In this document: one piece after another, positions 1 to 7,801 of the stretch
Layout: each line of letters starts with the position of its first letter
Position numbering within the stretch: position 1 is the first letter of the stretch
Assembly (NCBI GenBank): GCA_947166165.1
Contig: CAMVDK010000065.1
Span: forward strand, 1-13,145
Origin: an uncultured Porphyromonadaceae bacterium
GTDB taxonomy: Bacteria; Bacteroidota; Bacteroidia; Bacteroidales; Muribaculaceae
Length of the DNA stretch: 13,145 nucleotides
Reading direction: 5' to 3'
Program-made: the position numbers and the translations under genes
Notes under the pieces: generated by a model
Seen by the model: the letters and a program-made list of their open reading frames with translations, nothing else
The model's database searches: none
What the model was told of the DNA's origin: nothing

Positions 1-3000
1 AGAACGTGCCTGGAGTGGAGACCACAACCACGCTACCCGCGGGTTGGGAGCGCATCGGCGGCTACACCGGCTCGAACATGAACTATCGATGGGCTGTGCA
101 TTACAGTTCGTCTGGTTCCACGATGAGCGGGCACAAATACGCCATGGTCGACGCCCCCACCTATGCCGACCCCAACAACAAGGACGCCTGGGGCCCGCGC
201 AAGGACATCCTGCTCACGCCGGCCGTTGAGCTCGACGACACCTATCAGCTGGCCTTCGACTGGGAGGCTGCCGCCTATGGCGTGCTCGAACAGAAGCAGT
301 ACACCCTGAAGGTGGGCATCGTCGACGTGGCCGTTGGCGACACCACGGTGATTTTCGACATCACCAACGAGCAGCAGGTGCGCGACAGCGGCGTGCCCGC
401 CGACCCCTACGGCACCTACATGTGGGCCAACTGGGCCGTGCAGACCTCCAAAATCGACCTCTCGCCCTGGCAGGGGAAGATCATCAAGGTCGCCTTCATC
501 TACGACCTGCTCAAGCAAAGCGGCAACGTGCTCTACCTCGACAACGTGAGCATCAAGCAGCACAAGCCCGAAACCGGCCCCATCGCCGAGCTGAGCCAGA
601 CCACCTACCGCTTCCCCGATGCCTACATCGGCGAGAAGCTCTACAGCGAGGTGATGACGCTCAAGAACGTGGGTCTGAAGGGACTCAAGGTGACCGGCTT
701 TGAGGCTCCCGAGGCCTTCGGTCTCTCGATGGACACCACAGGCATGAGCCTGGGTGTGAACGAGACCGCCCGCTTCCAGATCTGCTACAACGCCACGCTG
801 ACCAGCCCCGTGGAGGCCGACCTCGTGATCAAGACCAACGGCGGCGACGTCACCCTTCACGCCACGGCCTCGAAGCAGGCCGTGCCCGAGGGCTACCAGC
901 TCGAGCTCTTCGAGGGCGACCAGTTCCCGCCCGCCGGATGGCAGCTCACCGGCAGCACCATCGCACAATGGGGCTCCACCGGCTACGCACTCGAGGGCGA
1001 CAAGAGCCTCTACAGCTCCGCCTTCATCGAGGAGAGCCAGATTGTGACCCCGCGCCTCGACCTCTCGGACGAAGCCACTCCGGCCAACTTTATGTTCACC
1101 TACTACGCCCAGTTCATCGGCGAGGACTACGAGTTCCCGTCGAACGACCTGCTCGTGCAGGTGTCTAACGACGGCAGCGACAACTTCCAAACCATCTGGA
1201 CTGCCGACTACACCAAGCAGGACACGCTCATCAACGTGAGCATCGACCTGAGCACCTACCGCAGCGACAACGTGCGCCTGCGCTTTGTCAACACCGAGTG
1301 CTACTACGACAGCGAGTATGGCATGGACGATGGCAGCAACTACTTCATCGACCGCGTGCTGCTTCCCGGCGTGTATGGCATCGACGGCGCCCCGCTGGCC
1401 ACTGAGCTCACCGCTCCGGCCGACAGCACCACCAACGTCTATCCCAAGAACGTGACCCTGAGCTGGAAGCAGGCCCAATTCGCCGACGGCTACAAGCTCT
1501 ACGTGGGCAAAGCCACCGACGGACAGCAGCAGTGGGACGTGGTGAACGGACTCGACGTTGCCGACGCCCTGACCTACACCCTGCCCCGCCTCGACTACGC
1601 CACCACCTATGCTTGGACCGTGGTGCCCTACAACAGTGTGGGCGAGAACACCGAGACTCCCGTGTGGGTGTTCACCACGCAGGCCGACCAGTCGATTGCC
1701 GAGTTCCCGTGGAACGAGGGCTTCGAGAGCGGCACATTCGCCCCGCTGGGATGGCTCGCCGAGGGCGGACGCTACACCAAGTGGACCGCCAGCGACTACT
1801 ATCCCTTCGACGGCAAGTACAGCGCCATGGCCTACAGCAACGAGACCGAGGTTGAGGCCGTGCTCACCACGCCCGACATCCAGCTGCCGGCCGACGGCGA
1901 CATGCAGCTCAGCTTCTGGTGGGGCAACGAGCGCCCCGTCAGCCTGACCAAGGACAACCAGCAGGTGCGCCTCAACCACAGCACCGCCGACGACGGCATC
2001 GACGCCGTGATGATGGACATCCAGGTCGAAGGCGGACAGTGGCAGCAGCTCAAGCTCATCAGCGACAACAGCGAGGGTGTCGATGCCGATGGCGAACCCA
2101 TCCGCTACTGGGTCTACGAGACCGTCGACCTGGCTCCCTATGCCGGCAAGAACGTCGCCTTCCGCTGGCGCTACATCTCGCACAACTACAACCGCTCGCG
2201 CGGCGCGGCTCTCGACAATGTGAAGATTGACTTCCAGGGCGCGCAGCTCTCGTTCAGCAGCGACAGCTGGGATGCCTACAAGGTGAACTACGGCGAGCGC
2301 GAAACCTCGCCCGAAATCGCCATCACCAACCTGGGCACCGAGGCCGTGACCATCGAGAGCGTCAAGTTCATCGACCCGAGCTTCACCACCACGCTCAAGG
2401 CCGGCGACGTGATCGGAGCCAGCGAGAGCAAGCAGTTCACCGTGAGCTTCAACGCCGGCAAGATTGCCGCCGGTCAAGACTCGGTGCGCCTCGACGACGC
2501 CATGATTGTCACGCTCAGCGACGGCTCGCAGGCCGAGTTCGACGTGAGCGCCGTGGCCCTGGCCAGCGACATCCGCTACTTCGGCTTTGAGCACGACGAC
2601 ACCGGCGTGGCCCCCGAGGGCTTCACCGTGATGGACGTCGACGGACAGGCCACCTCGCGCCTGAGCTTCTGGGACTTCCCCAACAACGGCTCGCCGCTGT
2701 CGTTCTTCGTGCTTAACGACAGCCAGTGCTACAACTCGCTCAAGGAGCCTCACGGCCACCAGTCGCTCATGACCCGCTGCAACGGCGATGGAGCCTTCGA
2801 CGACTGGATCGTGTCGGCCCCGATGACCGCTACCGAGAATTCGAAGTTCGACTTCGACATGCGCAACTGGGAGAGCATCAACAGCATCCTGCCCGCCGGT
2901 GGCCCCACGCTGCAAGTGCTCGTGAGCACCACCAGCGCCACCGACCGCAGCAGCTTCGCCCAGGTGGGCAACGACTACACCGCCGACCTCTACGACGATG

Positions 3001-3296
3001 TGGCCTGGCCGCACCTGAGCTACGACCTGAGCCAGTATGCCGGACAGCGCATCTACGTGGCTCTGCGCGCCTACTCGAGCAACTGCCTCGGCGCCTTCTA
3101 CGACAACTTTGAGTTTATCCACTTCACCACCGGCCTCGACGTGAACGGCGACGGACGCGTCGACATCGACGACGTGAACGAAATCATCAACGTCATCCTT
3201 GAGTTCAAGGACAACCCACGTGCCGACGTCAACGGCAGCGGGAAGGTCGACATCGACGACATGAACATGGTGATCAACTACATGCTCACGCTCTGA
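1..3296 (+). CDS. Large secreted choice-of-anchor J / FnIII protein with C-terminal dockerin-like repeat (5' truncated)
   Basis: The reading frame is open from the left edge, so the N-terminus and any signal peptide lie outside the window; the GTG at 6 is only the first possible start seen, not a credible one. About 1,097 codons are visible. Numbering from that GTG, there are four choice-of-anchor J (cleaved-adhesin-like) jelly-roll modules at roughly 7-185, 300-460, 570-750 and 868-1047. Each runs from a PAGW/PLGW/PEGF-type opening to an LDNV-, FIDR- or YDNF-type end, and the fourth contains DDWIVSAP. Ig-like (ASH/choice-of-anchor D-like) segments lie at about 190-295 and 755-865, and a fibronectin III domain at about 465-563. 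The last 50 residues hold two EF-hand-like dockerin type I repeats (DVNGDGRVDIDD and DVNGSGKVDIDD). No catalytic domain is visible. Such modules are known from Bacteroidetes surface and extracellular proteins, often adhesive or carbohydrate-binding; an envelope role here is inference. Confidence 0.9.
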   Translation, partial: NVPGVETTTTLPAGWERIGGYTGSNMNYRWAVHYSSSGSTMSGHKYAMVDAPTYADPNNKDAWGPRKDILLTPAVELDDTYQLAFDWEAAAYGVLEQKQYTLKVGIVDVAVGDTTVIFDITNEQQVRDSGVPADPYGTYMWANWAVQTSKIDLSPWQGKIIKVAFIYDLLKQSGNVLYLDNVSIKQHKPETGPIAELSQTTYRFPDAYIGEKLYSEVMTLKNVGLKGLKVTGFEAPEAFGLSMDTTGMSLGVNETARFQICYNATLTSPVEADLVIKTNGGDVTLHATASKQAVPEGYQLELFEGDQFPPAGWQLTGSTIAQWGSTGYALEGDKSLYSSAFIEESQIVTPRLDLSDEATPANFMFTYYAQFIGEDYEFPSNDLLVQVSNDGSDNFQTIWTADYTKQDTLINVSIDLSTYRSDNVRLRFVNTECYYDSEYGMDDGSNYFIDRVLLPGVYGIDGAPLATELTAPADSTTNVYPKNVTLSWKQAQFADGYKLYVGKATDGQQQWDVVNGLDVADALTYTLPRLDYATTYAWTVVPYNSVGENTETPVWVFTTQADQSIAEFPWNEGFESGTFAPLGWLAEGGRYTKWTASDYYPFDGKYSAMAYSNETEVEAVLTTPDIQLPADGDMQLSFWWGNERPVSLTKDNQQVRLNHSTADDGIDAVMMDIQVEGGQWQQLKLISDNSEGVDADGEPIRYWVYETVDLAPYAGKNVAFRWRYISHNYNRSRGAALDNVKIDFQGAQLSFSSDSWDAYKVNYGERETSPEIAITNLGTEAVTIESVKFIDPSFTTTLKAGDVIGASESKQFTVSFNAGKIAAGQDSVRLDDAMIVTLSDGSQAEFDVSAVALASDIRYFGFEHDDTGVAPEGFTVMDVDGQATSRLSFWDFPNNGSPLSFFVLNDSQCYNSLKEPHGHQSLMTRCNGDGAFDDWIVSAPMTATENSKFDFDMRNWESINSILPAGGPTLQVLVSTTSATDRSSFAQVGNDYTADLYDDVAWPHLSYDLSQYAGQRIYVALRAYSSNCLGAFYDNFEFIHFTTGLDVNGDGRVDIDDVNEIINVILEFKDNPRADVNGSGKVDIDDMNMVINYMLTL
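3137..3293 (+). other. Dockerin-like double EF-hand tail of the first secreted protein
   Basis: Two calcium-loop-like repeats, DVNGDGRVDIDDVN and DVNGSGKVDIDDMN, are each followed by a short hydrophobic helix (EIINVILEF and MVINYMLTL). This is the type I dockerin layout. Clostridial dockerins bind cohesins, but cohesin scaffolds are not established for gut Bacteroidales, so the partner here is unknown. The first repeat (3137-3199) is nearly identical in DNA to 11853-11915 in the third secreted-protein gene. Confidence 0.8.
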
Positions 3297-3320
3297 CAGC
3301 ATTCCGAACCTTAACCCAAC

Positions 3321-3372
3321 GCGGCAGCCGGCCTTAGCGGCTCCCAAACCCGAAGACCGGCTGCCGCTTTTT
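3321..3372 (+). terminator. Intrinsic terminator after the first secreted-protein gene
   Basis: An 11-bp perfect GC-rich stem pairs 3321-3331 (GCGGCAGCCGG) with 3357-3367 (CCGGCTGCCGC) across a 25-nt loop, and five T follow at 3368-3372. It lies 24 nt past the TGA of the upstream gene and only 28 nt before the next ATG. Confidence 0.85.
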
Positions 3373-3400
3373 CAACAACTAACCAATAACCAAAACTATT

Positions 3401-6400
3401 ATGAAGCATTTCAACAAGATTCTGGCCTCGGCAGCTGTGCTGCTGGGTCTGGGCTGGGCAAATGCCGAGACGGTGGAGAACTACACGGTAGACTTCAACA
3501 CCGCCATCAGCACCAGCGACCACGCCTTCAAGGTGGCTCCCGGATGGAAGCACATCGTGGGCGGTGAAGAAGACTGGTGGGGCGACATCACCTACGTCAC
3601 CTACACCTATCAAGCCACAGCCGGCGTCGATGGCACCGGCGCACTCGGCATCGGTTCCCAAAGCGGCACCTCGGTCGACAACTACGACTACCTGGTCACG
3701 CCGGCCATCACCGGCACGGCCACCCTGCAGGTTCAACTCACCTCTTCGGCCACCAACGCCGGCATCAAGATTTACCTCATCAACGAAGCTGACGACGGCA
3801 CGCTCACCGTGGGCGACGTCAAGGTGAACGAGGGCAACCAGTATGGCACCTCGCTCTTCAGCCAGGAAGCCTACGGCACCGTGACCGTGAGCGGCCTCAA
3901 CGGCCAGCGCATCGGCATCGTGGGCGACCGCGTGAACATCGACAACTTCGCCGTCGAAGGCACCGCCGAGATTGAATATGAGAAGGCCCTGACCATCACC
4001 AGCGCCACCTCGTCGATCACCGGCAGCGGCTCCATCAACTGCGACACCGAAGGCAACTACTCGTTCACCTACACCATCACGGTGCAGAACACGGGCGAGT
4101 GCGACCTGGCAGCCGACGACCCGAACATGTATGTGGGCATCGCCAACTACCTCGACCTCACCAACCCCGTTGCCACCGCCCCCATCGGCCAGGCCCTGGC
4201 CATGGGCGAGTCGGCCACCATCGAGGTGAGCGTCACGCTCAACTATGCCCAGTACGGCAGCCGCACCCGTTGGGACGCCATCGAGGGCATCAGCAGCACG
4301 CGCTACGTGGTCACCCCCTGGGTGGAGCCGATTCCCTATCTGCCCAACATCACCGTGCGCGACGCCAATGGCAACAACCTGGGTGAGTATCCCAACTATG
4401 CCGCCACCTTCGGCGCATTCGGCATGATCAACGAGGCCACCAGCAAGACGCTGCAAATCCGCAACTCGGGCGCCGCTCCGGGCGAGGTGACCATCGCCGC
4501 CCCCGAGGGCTTCACCGCCGATCCCGCCACCTTCACCGCCGAGGCCGGCTCGAGCACCAACGTCACCGTCACCATGAGCGCCGACGAAATCGGCATCAAG
4601 AGCGGCGACCTCGTGGTGAGCTGCGGCGACAACGTGGTGTGCACCATCCCCATGAGCGGAACCGTGCTCGACCCGACCAAGTGGTTCGTCAACTTCGAGG
4701 ACCAGCAGATCCCCGCCGGCTGCATCGTTGAGAACAACGCTTGGAGCGTGAACACCGACAGCAAGACCATCAGCGACGACAACAAGCGCTACCTGGTGAG
4801 CGCAAGCCGCACGCTCAACAAGTTCATCACCCCGCTGCTCACCGTGACCGAGGGCGAGAAGATGACTGTCGACGTGGGCCGTCTGACCAGCTATGCCGCC
4901 GACGACATCCTGCTCAACGTCTACTACAGCACCGACCGCGAGAACTGGACGCTGATCACCACCGTGCCGTCGGCCGACCTGCCCTCGACCGTCAACAGCG
5001 GCTACAACCGCCAGTACCTGCCCAAGACCGTGGTGCTCGAGGGCATTCCCGCCGGTGAGGTGTATGTGGCCTTCGAGGCTGGCTACGTCTACATCGACAA
5101 CATCTATGGCTTCGAGCTGGCCGACGTCGACCACGACGTGATTGTCAACTCGTGCTCCATCCCCGCTACGGCAATGGCCAACAACGACCTCACCGTCAAG
5201 GTCACGCTCAAGAACATCCTTGGCGAGGCCGAGGCTGCCGACTACACCGCCACGCTCTACTTCGATGGCGAGGCTGTGGCCACCGCCGACGCCCAGGAGA
5301 TTGCCGCCACCGGCACCGCCGACTTCGAGTTCACCTTCGTGCCCACCGAGGTGGGTGAGCACACCGCCTATGTCGAATTCGTTTGGGAGGACGGCTACAC
5401 CGTCACCACCGATGTGAACACCGTCACCATCGCCGCCGAGAGCGCCGAGAAGAACGTCATCGTCGGCAACACCGATCCCACCAGCCCGGCATGGTACATG
5501 AGCACGTATAACTACGCAGTGCCCATCTGCAACTACTACCGCAACGGCTGGAGCGAGACGCTCTACACGCCCGCCATGCTCACCGAGGCCGGTCTGAGCG
5601 TGGGTGAGGCCATCACCAGCATCACCTACATGGGCTACTGTCCTGGCGAAGTCACCGATGCCATCAAGGTGTATGTCATAACCACCTCCGACGATACCAT
5701 GGAACCGTTCTCGAAGACCGACGTGAGCGAGCTCACCCCGGTGTACGACAGCGAGTACACGTTTGTCGCCGTGGGCAGCGCCGACGCCCCCGTCGACCTG
5801 TTCCGCGTCGACCTGGCCGAGCCCATCGTGTGGGACGGCGGCAGCCTGCGCGTCATTGTGGCCAGCGACCGCGTCAGCGGCAGCGACACCCGCTCGTGCT
5901 TCCTCACCGACCAGAGCATTGGCGGCGAGTGCTACCAGAACCGCAGCGACTCCCAGTCGTCGAGTGCGATGTCCGTGAGCTCGAAGTGCACCAACTTCCC
6001 TGTGACCAAGTTCGGTGTGCAGCTCACGCCCAACACCTATAGCGGCAAAGTCACCGACACCGATGGCAACCCGCTCGCCGGCGTCACCGTGACGCTCACC
6101 AGCCGCACCGAGGTTCAGCCCGAGGGCGCTCCGCGCCGCGCCGCCACCACCGGTCCCGTGGCCTACACCGCCACCACCGACGAGAATGGCGACTTCAGCG
6201 TAGAGGTGGTCCAGACCGACAAGGTCTACGACGCCAACTTCGCGCTCGAGGGTTACAAGCCCGTCACCATCGAGAACATCGACTTCGCCAATGGCAATGT
6301 CACTCTCACCGAGCCCGTGGTCATGGAGCTTGACGAAATCACCGCTATCAGCGACCTCAGCAGTGCCGCACAGGTCGTGAGCGTGACCTACGTCAACGCT

Positions 6401-6496
6401 GCCGGCCGTGTGAGCGACCGTCCGTTCGAGGGTATGAACATCGTCATCACCCGCCGCGCCGACGGCACCGTCACCACCACCAAGGTTGTGAAGTGA
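3401..6496 (+). CDS. Secreted multidomain protein with type IX secretion C-terminal sorting tail
   Basis: This 1,031-residue protein starts at the ATG at 3401, which is followed at once by a signal peptide (Lys/His/Asn-containing N-region, hydrophobic SAAVLLGLGW core, likely cut after ANA at about residue 22). Domains in rough order are: a choice-of-anchor J-like jelly roll (24-190), Ig-like segments (191-430), a second anchor-J-like module (about 430-570), a CARDB-like Ig domain (about 575-685), another jelly-roll-like region (about 690-875) and a carboxypeptidase-regulatory-like beta domain opening with YSGKVTDTDGNPLAGVTV (about 880-975). The final ~50 residues (NAAGRV, then EGMNIVITRRADG, ending KVVK) match the type A T9SS sorting domain pattern, which in known systems directs outer-membrane passage and surface attachment. 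No enzyme motif is seen. The leader is A-rich with no Shine-Dalgarno, as usual in Bacteroidetes. Domain borders are approximate; a surface adhesin or binding role is inference. Confidence 0.92.
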   Translation: MKHFNKILASAAVLLGLGWANAETVENYTVDFNTAISTSDHAFKVAPGWKHIVGGEEDWWGDITYVTYTYQATAGVDGTGALGIGSQSGTSVDNYDYLVTPAITGTATLQVQLTSSATNAGIKIYLINEADDGTLTVGDVKVNEGNQYGTSLFSQEAYGTVTVSGLNGQRIGIVGDRVNIDNFAVEGTAEIEYEKALTITSATSSITGSGSINCDTEGNYSFTYTITVQNTGECDLAADDPNMYVGIANYLDLTNPVATAPIGQALAMGESATIEVSVTLNYAQYGSRTRWDAIEGISSTRYVVTPWVEPIPYLPNITVRDANGNNLGEYPNYAATFGAFGMINEATSKTLQIRNSGAAPGEVTIAAPEGFTADPATFTAEAGSSTNVTVTMSADEIGIKSGDLVVSCGDNVVCTIPMSGTVLDPTKWFVNFEDQQIPAGCIVENNAWSVNTDSKTISDDNKRYLVSASRTLNKFITPLLTVTEGEKMTVDVGRLTSYAADDILLNVYYSTDRENWTLITTVPSADLPSTVNSGYNRQYLPKTVVLEGIPAGEVYVAFEAGYVYIDNIYGFELADVDHDVIVNSCSIPATAMANNDLTVKVTLKNILGEAEAADYTATLYFDGEAVATADAQEIAATGTADFEFTFVPTEVGEHTAYVEFVWEDGYTVTTDVNTVTIAAESAEKNVIVGNTDPTSPAWYMSTYNYAVPICNYYRNGWSETLYTPAMLTEAGLSVGEAITSITYMGYCPGEVTDAIKVYVITTSDDTMEPFSKTDVSELTPVYDSEYTFVAVGSADAPVDLFRVDLAEPIVWDGGSLRVIVASDRVSGSDTRSCFLTDQSIGGECYQNRSDSQSSSAMSVSSKCTNFPVTKFGVQLTPNTYSGKVTDTDGNPLAGVTVTLTSRTEVQPEGAPRRAATTGPVAYTATTDENGDFSVEVVQTDKVYDANFALEGYKPVTIENIDFANGNVTLTEPVVMELDEITAISDLSSAAQVVSVTYVNAAGRVSDRPFEGMNIVITRRADGTVTTTKVVK

Positions 6497-6543
6497 AATG
6501 AATTACCGATGATGCGTTGATGACCATCATCACCACAGAACGT

Positions 6544-6579
6544 AGCCGCGCGACTCTTTGGGTTGCGCGGCTTGTTGTA
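6544..6579 (+). terminator. Terminator-like hairpin after the T9SS-tailed gene
   Basis: AGCCGCGC at 6544-6551 pairs with GCGCGGCT at 6565-6572, extendable by a G-T and an A-T pair, with a short loop. It is followed by TGTTGT, a weak T tract. It lies 47 nt after the stop of the upstream gene and between two convergent transcription units. On the minus strand no T-run follows it, so it is a weak terminator for the opposing operon. Confidence 0.55.
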
Positions 6580-6676
6580 TGGACACTATATCTGTCAGAG
6601 TGCGCTTGCCCCGTGCGCTGGAAGCCTGTCCCTTGCAATGCGCGTCTCCGCTCAGGCTACGCTGCCAGGCCTGCCG

Positions 6677-7801
6677 CTACCGAGCTCCTTTGCGGCGGTT
6701 GCACTCGCGGCACAGCATCTGGCAGTTCTCCACCACCGTGCGGCCGCCGTCGCGCCACGGAGTGATGTGGTCGCCTTCCATCAGCTCGAAGTCGAACTCT
6801 CCGCCGCACAGCTTGCAACGATGGTGCTGGCTCTCCCACACAGCCAGACGGATGTCCTCGGGAAACTGCCGCAGGTCCAGGCAGTGCTCGTCGCCGGTGA
6901 GCACATAGGGGATGATGCCCGCCTTGCGCTCCACCTCGCTGTCGCGCAGCAGTGCGGCTATGCGCTCGCCCAGCGCGGCGGTGTCGAGCGTCGCCGAACC
7001 AAAGCGGTCGTAGAGCAACGCCCAGTCCAGCCCTTTCATGATTTTGCGGAACCGCTTCATGTCGAAGTTGGTCACCGCCCAGTTGAGCACCGCCTGGAAG
7101 TAGGTCCACAGGTTGTTGGCGTTGGGGTCGTGCTGGTGTGCAGCCATGTAGCCCACGGCAGTCTGCGGGTGTCCGGTGCGTGTCTCGTGCTCGGCCATCC
7201 ACTCCAGGGCTTTCTTCAGGAAATCCTGACGGATGGGAGTGCCGTTCACCAAGTCCTTGCCCAAGCGCCACGCCCCACAGTTCGACTTCGAGAAATGCCG
7301 TTTGGCATCGGAGACCCACGGCCCGGCATACACGGCATTGCGAATCTCCTGCTCGTTGAGCGACTTGCCAGCGATGTTGATGGTCTGGAACCAGTCCAGC
7401 TTCTCGCTGGCCTCGCCCTCGCACACATACACCGTGAGCCGGTAGTCAAGAATGCGGCGCTGCACATCGGTGGGCTGGTTGAAGAAGTTCTTGAACTCGA
7501 AGGCAAATTTTCCCGCCACATACTCGCACAGCGAGAGCGTGCGTTGCTGGCCGTCCATCACCTCGTAGGGGCATTCGGCATCGTCGCTGCGGCGCACCCA
7601 GTACATCACGTTCAGCGGGTAGCCAGCCAGCACAGTGCGAATCACCGCCTGCTGCTCGCGCTCGTTGTAGATGAACTCGCGCTGGTAGGCCGGACGGATG
7701 TCGAGCCGCCCGCCGTAGCCGCGCACGCCCTGCTCGTCGTTGTTCACATAACCACGGGTAATCTCGCCCACGGTTACCTGGATGGGATTGATGGTCATCA
7801 T
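6677..7801 (-). CDS. DUF262 (GmrS/ParB-like) - HNH endonuclease fusion protein
   Basis: This 374-residue cytoplasmic protein has an N-terminal DUF262 domain and a C-terminal HNH nuclease domain. The DUF262 part shows IRPAYQREFIYN (about 35-46) and the hallmark DGQQR (83-87), the motif linked to nucleotide binding or hydrolysis in GmrSD, SspE and BrxU. The C-terminus carries a zinc-type HNH: C329-x2-C332, E342-x-D344-H345, N359, C364-x2-C367-N368, ending just after. The fusion is shorter than GmrSD, SspE or BrxU (typically above 500 residues) and uses a classical HNH rather than their DUF1524 nuclease. The start ATG (7801) overlaps the stop of the methyltransferase gene in ATGA, implying translational coupling; an ATG one codon later is also possible. 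All expected metal and catalytic residues seem intact. The likely job is DNA cleavage in restriction or phage defence, with the methyltransferase giving protection or recognition; that role is inferred from domains and context. Confidence 0.9.
   Translation of the reverse strand: MMTINPIQVTVGEITRGYVNNDEQGVRGYGGRLDIRPAYQREFIYNEREQQAVIRTVLAGYPLNVMYWVRRSDDAECPYEVMDGQQRTLSLCEYVAGKFAFEFKNFFNQPTDVQRRILDYRLTVYVCEGEASEKLDWFQTINIAGKSLNEQEIRNAVYAGPWVSDAKRHFSKSNCGAWRLGKDLVNGTPIRQDFLKKALEWMAEHETRTGHPQTAVGYMAAHQHDPNANNLWTYFQAVLNWAVTNFDMKRFRKIMKGLDWALLYDRFGSATLDTAALGERIAALLRDSEVERKAGIIPYVLTGDEHCLDLRQFPEDIRLAVWESQHHRCKLCGGEFDFELMEGDHITPWRDGGRTVVENCQMLCRECNRRKGAR

Noticed and set aside
33..3347. Very long open frame on the minus strand opposite the first secreted-protein gene
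   Set aside because: It is antisense to a gene with clear domains, is Val/His/Gly-rich and motif-free, and stays open only because of GC-rich third positions. The same applies to 3311-5362 and 9508-11766 on the minus strand.
6511..6536. Weak inverted repeat GATGAT/ATCATC after the T9SS-tailed gene
   Set aside because: The stem is short and AT-rich with no T tract; the hairpin at 6544-6572 is far better.
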